A DNA stretch of 64,000 bases from Balaenoptera acutorostrata (lineage: Eukaryota; Chordata; Mammalia; Artiodactyla; Balaenopteridae): assembly GCF_949987535.1 (NCBI RefSeq), contig NC_080080.1:64757006-64821005 (forward strand), in the 5' to 3' direction. A model generated the notes under the pieces. The model was not told the DNA's origin. It saw only the letters and a list, made by a program, of their open reading frames with translations, and did not search any database. The stretch's first letter is position 1. Each line of letters begins with the position of its first letter. Shown piece by piece: positions 23,886-33,342 of the stretch. The position numbers and the translations under genes are program-made.

Positions 23886-25355
23886 TTAGCTATAATTATG
23901 ACTGTTTTGTGAACTCTCTGTAACAGAGGCTCAGGATGCTAGCAGAAGGATACTGTTGGGGCTGCTGTGTTAGGCATTTCAGTATGTGTTTCTTCCTGCT
24001 GACGGGTTGGTCATTTGTGTCATGTGGCAATTTACATAATCCGTTTTTTAGTCTTTTTTACAGTCTTAGGGAAATAGTCACTAATGGATTTTTTCCTGTG
24101 AAGAAAGACAACTAATGAGGATGATCTTTATTTTACCAGCAATGTTTTTGTCCCATTTGAATAAACTTAATAATTGAACACGACTCATTGTCTTCACAAG
24201 CTGCTCTCACACTTCATTATCACCGCAGAAGTTTTGTCCTGCTCAGTAGAAATATTCACAGTTCTATCTTTATGGAAGATGTTGAGCCTTGAACACATTT
24301 CTGCTACATAAGCCAACTAAGTGAGACCTTCTTTACTATTAAGATGAATGGTGAGTTTATTCACCATACTCAGGGTCCTGTCCTTTGTAATTATATACTT
24401 TTTATTTTTCTCTTTTAAAGAAAAAATAACAATTCAACTGTGGGTTTGAAAACTCTGACTGGCCCCTTTCTTTGGCTAAGCTAGTGTACATTTGTGTAAT
24501 AGAAGAAGCTTTCCAAAGGCATTGCCCAGTTCATTTCAAATTGGTTTCTTAAAAAATGAAAAGATGAATATTCAAAAAAACTCTTTTGTTGCTGTTATTG
24601 TTGTTTCTGTTTTATTAAAGACAATTTATCATTTACCATTTTGTTCCCTCCCCCCCCCGATTGCACAGCTGGGGTACAGTCAAGGCACAGTGTCTTTTAG
24701 GTGTTCTGGCTGCTGCATCATGCTGTTCCGTCAGGCCTCCGCCCTGGGGTTCCACCTTTGCGGACCAGGAGTGGGCTAAGCACTTTTCCTTCTTGGTACT
24801 GTGCTCACCACAAGACTTGCATATCTTCCGAGAAGTTCTTTGTCAGTAGTTTTGTTCATAAGCGTTCACCAAAATAATAACTTTTCACATACATCATGTT
24901 AAATGTAGCAAAAAAAAAAAAAAAAGACCAATAAGATACACGAATTAACAAAATCAGTGCTTTCATCCAACTCAAGGGCAAGAACCAGGTTAATTTTCAC
25001 CACTGATTTAAGTTATGCTTTTTGAGTACATTAAAATACATCATTTTGTTCATTCATTCAATAATGACTCTTTTTTTAAATGAAGCTGTTTCTTTTAATC
25101 CAGATAGGTTTAGTCTCATCTATACCATAAGATGTGACCAGATTTTTCGCTAGTTGAGACTTCACCTTCCAAGGTGATTCTGAAACTGACCTTAAAAAGG
25201 GAACTTCTAACAAATTATTTACCTGTTTGTTTTACTTTTTCATTGTATTGCTTTTATCCAGCATTTCCTTTCTTAGTTTAATTTTCAGAAGAGTTTCCCT
25301 CAAATTTTGCATAATTAATTTTTGTCTCCATTTAAATAGTTGCTTAAAAATCAGG
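23886..25355. other. Intronic sequence, largely single-copy
   Basis: Contains a C-run at 24649-24658 and a (A)16 run at 24910-24925. A relatively GC-rich patch at 24660-24800 has short open frames but no recognisable protein. No exon is supported. Confidence 0.5.
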
Positions 25356-25359
25356 CACG

Positions 25360-25865
25360 GCTAGGGACCCAAGGCCCTCCACTGGAAGACTAGCTAGATA
25401 ACGAGCTGTGTGGGAAGAGAGAAGTGGGGTCCCACCAAAATATCCCCGTTTCATTCATCTCAACAGCAGGGCCATGGGAAGGAGGGATTTCTAAGTTCCC
25501 AACAGCCTAGCAGCTTAAAGGTCATGCAGAGGATGGACGGTCTATCCCTCCACTCCAGGAGGATGGCCATGGTGGTCCAGTAGGTTCTTTCTTGGGTCGC
25601 ATGTAGTCTCACCTAATAAATGACCTCAAGCTTCCCTGGCAAAGAACAGAATCCCAGCCATGGGGCCCACACCCCCATCGGGTTCTCCCGTACTCTCCCG
25701 GAACCAGAGGCCAAGCAGCCAGAGCCTGGGGAGCCAGGGCTGCACATCAGGCACATCAGTGGTCAAAGCTGGAGTCCTCAAGGTCCTCTCTACCTTGAGG
25801 GCTCAGCACTGCTTTGTTCTAGGACCTCTGTTCTGGGAGATGCCCAGAGCAGCATAACAATGCTT
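25360..25865. other. GC-rich patch in AT-rich intron, origin unknown
   Basis: About 500 bp clearly richer in G and C than its neighbours. Two overlapping plus-strand frames (25620-25895 and 25660-25857) have Pro/Ser/Gly-rich products of no known family. No consensus exon structure, poly(A) tail or target duplication was found. It could be an old retrocopy, an unclassified repeat or a regulatory element. Confidence 0.35.
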
Positions 25866-25879
25866 TCATGTAGTTGGGT

Positions 25880-26070
25880 TTTTAAAACTTTTTAAAGTTG
25901 TAAAACTGGTACAGAGAGGTTGTGTGTACCCCATCACTCAGCTTCTCCCAGTGGTGACATCTTACGTAATTATAGTACATTATCGAAACGAGGAAATTGA
26001 CACAGGTATGATACAATGAACTAGACTACAGACCTTACCTGGATTTTGTGAGTTTTCATAGAAATGCCTT
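25880..26070 (-). mobile_element. L1M 3'-UTR relic, antisense
   Basis: 'gtacagagaggttgtgtgta', 'ttctcccagtggtgacatct' and 'tagtacattatcgaaacgag' match old antisense L1ME-type sequence. Confidence 0.75.
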
Positions 26071-27614
26071 TTTAAAATCACTATCAAACTGATAAATCTT
26101 GCTGTTTTTGCTCACTCTTTTCTCAAATTTCCTGTTTTGAACCAGCAGTTTATTTTCCAGGTTTTAGGAATTTTTCAATTATAATTTTTTGAAACTTTAA
26201 AGATAAGGTTTTTTTAAACAGATTAGAATGATGAGATTTTGCCACCATCAGGACACACAAGGGAAATTCAGTGAGTAGCAAATGCTAGGAGAGGTGGACT
26301 TTACTTTTACAACAGGAAAACCAGTCACATAATGTATTTGTACCTGGCTGTCACTTGAAACTTTGGACAAGAGAAGATTAAAATAAAACTCATTAAGAAT
26401 CTATTTTGCCAGTAGCAACCAAGTAACTTTTGAGATATCCAGTTCTAAATTGGCAGGCACACACCCTCAAAAACTGGGGTGTGTTTTAAGATAATTGATG
26501 CCAATCAGGAAGCAGGACTCTGGCTTCTGAGGTAGTATTAAACAAAATGTCTGATCAGAGAAGGAATAAAATTCTGAGGCATCAGCTTTCATAACACTTA
26601 CAAATAATTGACTTTCTTCTTAAAATGTGGTGAGTCATCCTTGATGGTGTCTACATAGGAGCAGAGTCTACCCACACGTGTTAAATCTCAGTCCGAAGAA
26701 CCCACCACCGTTTCTGCTCTTTCTTTCATTTATGAAAGTATTTTACCTCTGTGCGAATTATAACTTTTTGTTATGAAAAACTCACTGTGACAGAAGTAGA
26801 CCTGAGTACTGTTGGGTATTTGAGTATTTATAAACAGAACATTTAGTCCAACAGTATTGTGGCAAGAATTCAAGGTAGTTTATGGAAACAAGCAGTAAGA
26901 TTTCTCTCTCAGAGCTTTGGTATAAAAAGTGACAAGTTCATTTTATTAAGCAATAGCTATGTGTTCATTCCACAGACTTGCAGGGAAATCCCTCTTTATA
27001 GACTAATATTAACCACTTGTACCAGTGAAGTGACATTATCTTTCTTGCTCCGTTGACTTGCCCTGTTGTTGTGATACCCCTGATACCACTTACTACTCAT
27101 TTATGTTCTTCAGCCTCTGGGAGAGTTATGATGTTAGTGAACATCAAAAGGCCAGGTTCTGCTGAGTTTGTGTATCTATACATATGATAAGACCTTTTAA
27201 GAGATCTCAATTCAAAATGTCCCCTCCAGCTCTTCCAGTAAGAACTGGAGCTCCAGGAAAACGCTGCAGGAGGCTTTGCGTGCTGGAGGGTTTACACACC
27301 TATTTGAGAGAAGTGTACACCTAATGGGGAAAACAAGTAAAAAGGCCACCATAGCCTGGCATTCTTATGTGTAAGATGTCGCAGTCCCTGGCAAGTTGGG
27401 GCTTTTAAAATCCTGTATGAACATCGTATAATCTAGGGAGATTTTGGTGAGGCAATCTCTGGAACATCTAAGAACAACCATGATGACATTGGTCAACCGT
27501 GGAACCAATCTGGGTCAACCTCGGGCTTGGAGTTTACTTCCTGGATTAAACCTAGGAGTTTGGAGCTGGCTGGACATTGCATTTTGTGCTCTTCTTGTTC
27601 TTTCAGGGGGCCAT
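26071..27614. other. Intronic sequence, no feature recognised
   Basis: AT-rich, unique-looking DNA with only chance frames. Confidence 0.5.
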
Positions 27615-27835
27615 TTAATGTAATGTTTAAGTATCCAAGCTCTAGTGACAGACTACCTGGAGTTAAAGTCTAGCATTGCTAATCATTATCCATACGACCT
27701 TGGCTGTGTTTTGTGACTTCTCTGTGCTTCAGTTTTTTCATCTATAATATAGAGAAATAAAAATCCATTTCATATGGTTGTTGTGGGGTTTAAATGAGAT
27801 AATGCGTGTAAAGAGCTAGAATAGTGCCAGTGTTG
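27615..27835 (+). repeat. MIR SINE relic, sense
   Basis: Nearly full MIR layout: 'caagctctagtgacagacta', 'gtgcttcagttttttcatct', 'ggggtttaaatgagataatg', 'agagctagaatagtgccag'. Confidence 0.85.
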
Positions 27836-28834
27836 TATCTGCAGTGTAGCCACGTACAGTGGTTTCAGATCGACAGTATTAAGGTGGGAGTATTAAAGGC
27901 AAAATCAGGGACAGAAGATAGGTGATGGGAGAATGGGTTCAGGACATCTTCAGATAGAGGGTAAATATAACAGATATAACAAGCCTGAGCAAGGGAATAC
28001 CTTCCAAGGCCATGAGCAAAACTGAGGTCAAAGCCAACAGGAAAAAAGGCTTGGGCCTGAGGTGGTCACATGAGAGAAAGTTTATCTGTGCAGTAATCAA
28101 ATAAATGTAAATTAATATAACAATGAATGTTGTCGAGTGGCAGTAATTATTTAGAATAACTAAAACCTGTTTCGACAGACGTGTAGGAAAACAGGTTTAG
28201 CCACCCATTGCTAATAGAAGTATAAATGGATATAGTTTTTTCAGGAGACAGTTGAAAGTCCTTAAATATGTATATCTGAACTTACCCTTTGAATCTGCTT
28301 TTCGGTCTTTACCCTACTGAAAAGTGACTTAAATTTACAACAGGAAGAACCTAAATGAATTGTGACTGATCCAAACATTGTTACTAATATTCATGTTGAA
28401 AATCATTTGGTAGTTGACCACATAAATCCACATGTGCCTTTACACTCTTTCAATGGCTGTTCCATCACTTGAGCTCTGCAGAAAGGAATCTTCTTTATTC
28501 ATGAAGAAAAGTTGATTCAGGCTTTACTGTAGAATAAGGGAGCCTGTACTCTGCATGAGTTCTTACACTGTGATGTAATGCCTCTCTTGAGTGTTGGGAG
28601 AGCATTTTCTTTGCTTTATAATATTGCTGTTGGCAAGCCCATTACTTCTGTATAATAGCAGTGCTGAAATAATGCTGTTAGTTTCCTGATTTCTTAAATT
28701 GAGTGTAGAATTTAGAGTCATACATTAAGTTACTCTTTAAGTAAGAATTACATACGGTGTTTGTGCAGCTAGTGAAAAAATAAAAAAATTAATAACATGA
28801 CATAGCACTTAATCAAATTGGCAAATATTTTTAC
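27836..28834. other. Intronic sequence, no gene recognised
   Basis: AT-rich. The part near 28090-28330 ('cagtaatcaaataaatgtaa', 'aacaggaagaacctaaatga') may be decayed sense L1, but the call is weak. Confidence 0.4.
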
Positions 28835-28975
28835 TTTGTTGAGATAAAATTGAAGTGTAATAAACAGCACATATGTGTACAGTTTGATCAGTGTTGACCT
28901 ATGACTGTTTTTGCTACACTTCTGATACCAAATGTATAGGCATTTTTTTCCCCATACCAACCCATTCTCCAATTT
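28835..28975 (-). mobile_element. Old L1 3'-end relic, antisense
   Basis: 'gttgagataaaattgaagtg' and 'acagtttgatcagtgttgac' follow the antisense L1M 3'-UTR pattern. Confidence 0.6.
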
Positions 28976-29825
28976 TCCAGGCATTAACAGGGTGTCCTAC
29001 AGTTCAGTGCTGACACTCCCCGGAATTAGCACAGACCCCGCAGATTAAGGGCTCCGCCACACAAGATGCCCCACTTCTGCCAGTCACAAGTCCCATGTTG
29101 CCACCTGTACTCCTGACCAACCGGCTATAAATTCAGGGGGTTCCCACGACTCCCTTCTCAAATTTGATAATTTGCTAGAAGAGCTCACAGAACTTGGGAA
29201 GATACTATCACTGGTTTATTATAAAGGAATTTAAAACGAAAAGCCAGATGAAGAGGTACACAGGATGAGGTTCAAAAAGCTCTAGGGGCTTCCCTGGTGG
29301 CGCAGTGGTTGAGAATCTGCCTGCCAATGCAGGGGACACGGGTTCGAGCCCTGGTCTGAGAAGATCCCACATGCCGCGGAGCAACTAGGCCCGTGAGCCA
29401 CAATTACTGAGCCTGCGCATCTGGAGCCTGTGCTCTGCAACAAGAGAGGCTGCGATAGTGAGAGGCCCGCGCACCGCGATGAAGAGTGGCCCCCGCTTGC
29501 CGCAACTAGAGGAAGCCCTCGCACAGAAACGAAGACCCAACACAGCCATAAATAAATAAATAAATAAATAAATAAATTTATGCATGCATGCATGCATGCT
29601 CTAGCGCACAGAAACTTCTGTCCCCATGGAGCTGGGGAGCCCGATTCTCCCGGCATGTGGAAGTGTTCAAAACTCAGAAGGTTCCCAAACCTCCGCATGT
29701 AGGGGTTTTGTGGTGGTTCCGTTATGCAGGCATGACTGATAAAACTGCTGACCACTGATGACTGAACTCAAATCTCCAGCTCCTCTCACCTCCCCAAGAT
29801 GTCAGGTGGTGGGGCTAAAAGTACC
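28976..29825. repeat. LTR-like repeat, copy 2, split by a SINE
   Basis: The same family as 21990-22700 ('ctgaccaaccggctataaat', 'gataatttgctagaagagct', 'cacagaacttggg'). A SINE at 29286-29597 divides it, and the second half resumes at 29605 ('gcaggcatgactgat', 'ctccagctcctctcacctcc'). Confidence 0.62.
29286..29597 (+). mobile_element. CHR-type SINE, sense, with (AAAT)n and (ATGC)n tail
   Basis: ggcttccctggtggcgcag head, B box ggttcgagccc and a cetacean-type body without the internal duplication. The tail is (AAAT)n followed by (TGCA)n at 29580-29599. A short 7-bp target duplication gctctag lies at 29279-29285 and 29598-29604. Confidence 0.94.
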
Positions 29826-29832
29826 TTTTTTT

Positions 29833-29939
29833 CCTATTTTGGTATTAGATATTATCTAAAAAAATCTTTGCCACTTACCGACGCAAACAGAGAACAGTGG
29901 CAAGGATTTTTAAATAATAATGTCCAATACCAAAATAGG
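29833..29939. repeat. Long imperfect palindrome (hairpin)
   Basis: The left arm 29833-29874 (cctattttggtatt...tttgccact) pairs with the right arm 29896-29939 (agtggcaa...aataccaaaatagg) around a 21-nt centre. The outer 14 bp and most of the inner 10 bp match perfectly, with small mismatches and two extra bases between them. The source is unknown; it could be a MITE-like element or a fold-back made by replication template switching. Confidence 0.88.
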
Positions 29940-30524
29940 CAAGAGAAACTTGCATATATTAGTATGGAAGCGTGAAATTGGCACAGCTGTTGGAGTTGTA
30001 CCAACTTGGAGCAGTTTGTTAGTGTCAGAAAAACTAAAATGCGTATTCTTCGAACTAGCAATTCTGCTTCTAAGCGAAGGAAATCAATCTTCATGTGAAT
30101 AAGGATGTAATTGCAAAAAATGTGTTTCACTATATTGTTTTAATTGCATGAAAAGGAGATAAATTAGATGTCCAACAATGTGGAATTGTTTGAGGAAACA
30201 ATTCATATAATGAAAATTTAAGCCTTAAAATTATTAATGAAAGTATATTGTTTTGTAAACAACAAAAGGATCATGTGGTATTTTTATGTTTTAACTTATT
30301 TTTTCAAGTTAACAAAAAAGTATATAGGAAACAAGACTAAAAGTATATTTTTAAAGCCAAATGTAAAAGTAGTTTCCTCTGGCTAGTGAGATCCATCTGT
30401 ATTTTTTCCAATGCATATGTTTTCTATTTAAATTTTTTTGTTGAAATTTTTCCTGGATATAAAGCTAACAAACACAAAGGCATAAAGTAAATCCATAAAA
30501 TAGGATTGATATGTTATTTTAAGC
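29940..30524. other. Intronic sequence, no feature recognised
   Basis: AT-rich sequence. A plus-strand frame at 29920-30102 shows no family resemblance. Confidence 0.45.
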
Positions 30525-30535
30525 TATATAAATTA

Positions 30536-30663
30536 CTTATTTCTTTATTTTTTTGGCTGCGCTGTATGACATGCGGGATCTTAGTTCCCTGACCAGGGTT
30601 CGAACCCAAGCCCCTGCGGTGGAAGCGCCGAGCCCTAAGCACTGGACCGCCGGGGAAGCCCCA
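30536..30663 (-). mobile_element. Short CHR-1/tRNA-head SINE, antisense
   Basis: Only the tRNA-derived head is present, antisense, ending ...ccgccggggaagcccc, with the complement of B box ggttcgaacc. Target duplications tatataaatta lie at 30525-30535 and 30664-30674. The right copy is itself the target of the next SINE. Confidence 0.93.
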
Positions 30664-30676
30664 TATATAAATTATT

Positions 30677-30960
30677 ATATTTTTTAAAAATTTATTTTGG
30701 CTATGTTGGGTCTTCGTTTCTGTGCGAGGGCTTTCTCTAGTTGCGGCGAGCGGGGGCCACTCTTCATCGCGGTGCGCAGGCCTCTCACTGTCGCGGCCTC
30801 TCTTGTTGTGGAGCACAGGCTCCAGACGCGCAGGCTCAGTAATTGTGGCTCACGGGCCTAGTTGCTCCGCGGCATGTGGGATCTTCCCAGACCAGGGCTC
30901 GAACCCGTGTCCCCTGCATTGGCAGGCAGATTCTCAACCACTGCGCCACCAGGGAAGCCC
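30677..30960 (-). mobile_element. CHR-type SINE, antisense
   Basis: T-rich tail ('aaaaatttattttggctatg'), cetacean-type body and a head ending ccaccagggaagcc. Target duplications tataaattatt lie at 30666-30676 and 30961-30971, reusing the right-hand duplication of the preceding SINE. Confidence 0.95.
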
Positions 30961-30974
30961 TATAAATTATTTTT

Positions 30975-31390
30975 AAAAGCAACTCCTTTATGTTTAATGC
31001 CGTCAGGATGAGGTCTCCTGGAGCTCGGCCCCTTCCTGCCTCCTCCTTCCCCTGCTGCAGTTCGCACCTCCCGCTTCTTGCTTTCCTGGGCTTACTCTGC
31101 TAGGCACTGCATTTGCTCACGCTGCCATCTGCCTTCAGTCCTCTTCCTCCTTGGCCCGGTTCTCCTCATGCATTGAGATGTGCTGTCCGTACCATCTCCA
31201 GGAAGCCTCTCCTGAGCTCCTGGTGCTTTTCCTCTCCCGCTCCTACTGCTCCCTAACCCACCTCTACAGAGGCACTTACCACATTATGTTATTTATCCCT
31301 TGCATTCTCCTCTCCTGAGAGACTGAGCGTGACTGGAGGTCAGGACAGTATTGGTTAGCTCAGTGCCTGGAACCGAGTAGTCAGAGCTTA
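30975..31390 (+). mobile_element. L2 (LINE-2) 3' relic, sense
   Basis: Pyrimidine-rich L2 3' signature: 'ctgcctcctccttcccctgc', 'ccaggaagcctctcctgagc', 'acttaccacattatgttatt', 'gctcagtgcctggaaccgag'. Confidence 0.8.
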
Positions 31391-31393
31391 ACT

Positions 31394-31394
<1 letters not shown>

Positions 31395-31432
<38 letters not shown>
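31395..31432. repeat. (GT)n microsatellite
   Basis: About 19 uninterrupted GT units, next to the L2 3' end. Confidence 0.97.
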
Positions 31433-31434
<2 letters not shown>

Positions 31435-31499
31435 ACAATAGAAATAAAGATATGATGGGATCAAACAGGCCAGAGTATTGGAAGCAGTGTGCATATATT

Positions 31500-31670
31500 T
31501 GCATGATGGGAGCATGGGTTCTGCATGAATATTTCAGTAGGATGGAGAGGTGAGGAGGAGCCAGGGCACTGAGGGCTTCATATGTCACCCTAAGAAGTTT
31601 AGATTTTATAGTGTAAGTGGTGGGGAGCCAGTGAAGACTTTAAAGTAAGAGAAGGGCTAGTCTTAGCATT
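31500..31670 (-). mobile_element. L2 relic, antisense
   Basis: 'gagggcttcatatgtcaccc', 'gtttagattttatagtgtaa' and 'ggggagccagtgaagacttt' match antisense L2, opposite to the copy just upstream. Confidence 0.7.
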
Positions 31671-33034
31671 TCCCAGTGTTAGATATTATTAATATTATGT
31701 GAAAAGCCTGGACATAAAATAAATGTGGGAAATCCTGGGTTAAACCAAGTTGAATAGATTTCTGTTCTTCTGGACTTCTCACTCTTTACTGTGCTAACGT
31801 GCATTTTTAATCCTCCAGAAGGGATGTTTGTGGGTGATATAATTTTCATTATTTCCCTGATTTATTTATCATGGAACCCTTATATTGGGGGACTGTGTTA
31901 TAGAACACATTTTGGGAAATGGACACTGGGGAGACTAGCAGCGCTGAAGCTTTCAGTGATTGTTAAAGTAACCCTGGCCAGAAACACTGAGGGCTTGAAT
32001 CAGGAGGTTCGTGGTGGGAAAGGGAGAGGCAGGACCAAGGGAATTAAGTTGCGTCTCTCAGAGCACGTTCTCCAAAGGTGGTGATTTATCAGTCATTTTA
32101 AAAGATAATATCATGATTTGAGAGTCATTAATATCTGATCCAAAGATATTAGAACAAGCAGTGTGAAATGTGGTTTGAAACCTCTCTGAGACAAATGGTA
32201 GTCAAAGGAAAGTGCTGCTTTTATATGTTTACAACCCTGCCAACTGATGACACAGCCCCAGGCTCACTCCTCTTGATATTAGAACCTGTGTGTGGCCTGG
32301 CTTGAGCTAATGCACTTGGTGATGATGGGGCAAATTCTAGACTGCACACGGTAGCTACTTGTTTGTGGGTGACTCAACGATGGTTGCCAGGAGTCTAGGT
32401 TGGGCAGCTGAGCAGATGGGTGGTGGTATCATGATGAGATAAGCCACATAGGAGACGGTTTGCGGGAGAAGGTGCTCTGTCGCTTTTTGACGTGTTCATG
32501 AGATAGAGTTGACGGTGGGACATAGGAGAACACCAGTAGGCCGTCGGATATATGAGTTTGTTCCTCAGATGGTTTGGACTGACCCAGCCTTCATTTTTAC
32601 CCACTGTGTCTCAGTTGCTGCATATGTTAGGGATTTTGCAGCAAAATCCATGTTAGGGATCTCTTTTATGAGATCATAAAAGATTAAGTTGCAGGGTGAA
32701 GACCCTGCACATTCCTAATCTTATCCCGTGTTGCACTTCTACACACCAGTTACCTGTCTTCCTCCACAGCTTCCCTACCACGCACACTTTCCCCTGAAGT
32801 CACTTTTGTGGCTTGTTTATACTAATGGTTTTAGGAATATTGAAACATACATTATTCACCTCCAAATCAGAGACTGCCGTTGCCTCTGCAAGCGTGGGGA
32901 AGACGCTTGCTTAACAGCGTTTCTCACTGCTCGGTCACTTTGTCAAGTGAAATCTTTGAGTTAATAATGCTATAACATGTTTCTGTTCCACTTATTTTAC
33001 GTGTAATAACAATGTTCCTTTATTTTACTTGTAG
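31671..33034. other. Intronic sequence before the 308-bp STAU2 exon
   Basis: Mostly unique-looking. It holds the hairpin cluster at 32631-32708 and ends in the acceptor tract 'ttccttt...acttgtag'. A plus-strand frame at 31791-32084 has no recognisable domain. Confidence 0.5.
32631..32708. repeat. Cluster of three perfect short hairpins
   Basis: Hairpin 1 (32631-32649) has 9-bp arms ggattttgc/gcaaaatcc around one base. Hairpin 2 (32662-32683) has 10-bp arms tcttttatga/tcataaaaga around 2 bases. Hairpin 3 (32691-32708) has 7-bp arms gcagggt/accctgc around 4 bases. Hairpin 1 is also flanked by direct repeats of tgttagg(gat). All lie 326-404 bp upstream of the STAU2 exon. Function is unknown. 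Confidence 0.9.
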
Positions 33035-33342
33035 CTCCAAAAGGAATTCTTCATTTGTCTCCTGATGTTTATCAAGAGATGGAAGCCAGCCGCCACAAAG
33101 TAATCTCTGGCACTACTCTAGGCTATTTGTCACCCAAAGATATGAACCAACCCTCAAGCTCTTTCTTCAGTATATCTCCCACATCGAGTAGTTCAGCTAC
33201 AATTGCCAGGGAACTCCTTATGAATGGAACATCTCCTACAGCTGAAGCCATAGGTTTAAAAGGAAGTTCTCCTACTCCCCCTTGTTCTCCAGTACAACCT
33301 TCAAAACAGCTGGAATATTTAGCAAGGATTCAAGGCTTTCAG
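33035..33342 (+). CDS. STAU2: Staufen-2 coding exon, 308 bp (linker and start of C-terminal dsRBD5-like domain)
   Basis: The largest STAU2 exon in the window. The first two bases complete Thr with the 61-bp exon, then PKGILHLSPDVYQEMEASRH and a Ser/Pro/Thr-rich linker (LSPKDMNQPSSSFFSISPTS, SSPTPPCSPVQ). It closes with PSKQLEYLARIQGFQ, the first helix of the C-terminal Staufen domain. The match to mammalian STAU2 is near-identical from memory. The acceptor is acttgtag, the donor is gtatga, and the exon ends at phase 0. Intron retention would add one Val and a stop. The linker holds many potential Ser/Thr-Pro phosphorylation sites (inferred). Together with the 61-bp exon it totals 369 bp (123 codons), so both can be skipped jointly without a frameshift, whereas either alone cannot. 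Confidence 0.95.

Larger units (their letters stand above)
2586..33034 (+). other. STAU2: STAU2 intron of 30,449 bp
   Basis: The intron runs from donor gtaagt (2586) to acceptor acttgtag (33027-33034) and interrupts a codon after its first base. Most of its length is transposon-derived, chiefly antisense L1 and CHR SINEs. I found no alternative coding exon with supporting homology. Confidence 0.87.

Noticed and set aside
25620..25895. Possible exon in the GC-rich patch
   Set aside because: No matching acceptor/donor pair in frame with STAU2 and no recognised protein.
29286..29400. tRNA gene in a SINE head (seen in several copies)
   Set aside because: A and B boxes are present, but this is the tRNA-derived SINE head with no complete cloverleaf.
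29282..29755. 157-codon minus-strand frame
   Set aside because: It is antisense to a CHR SINE; the same VSVRGL.../CGIFPDQGSNPCPLH-like product recurs at every SINE copy, so it is not a gene.
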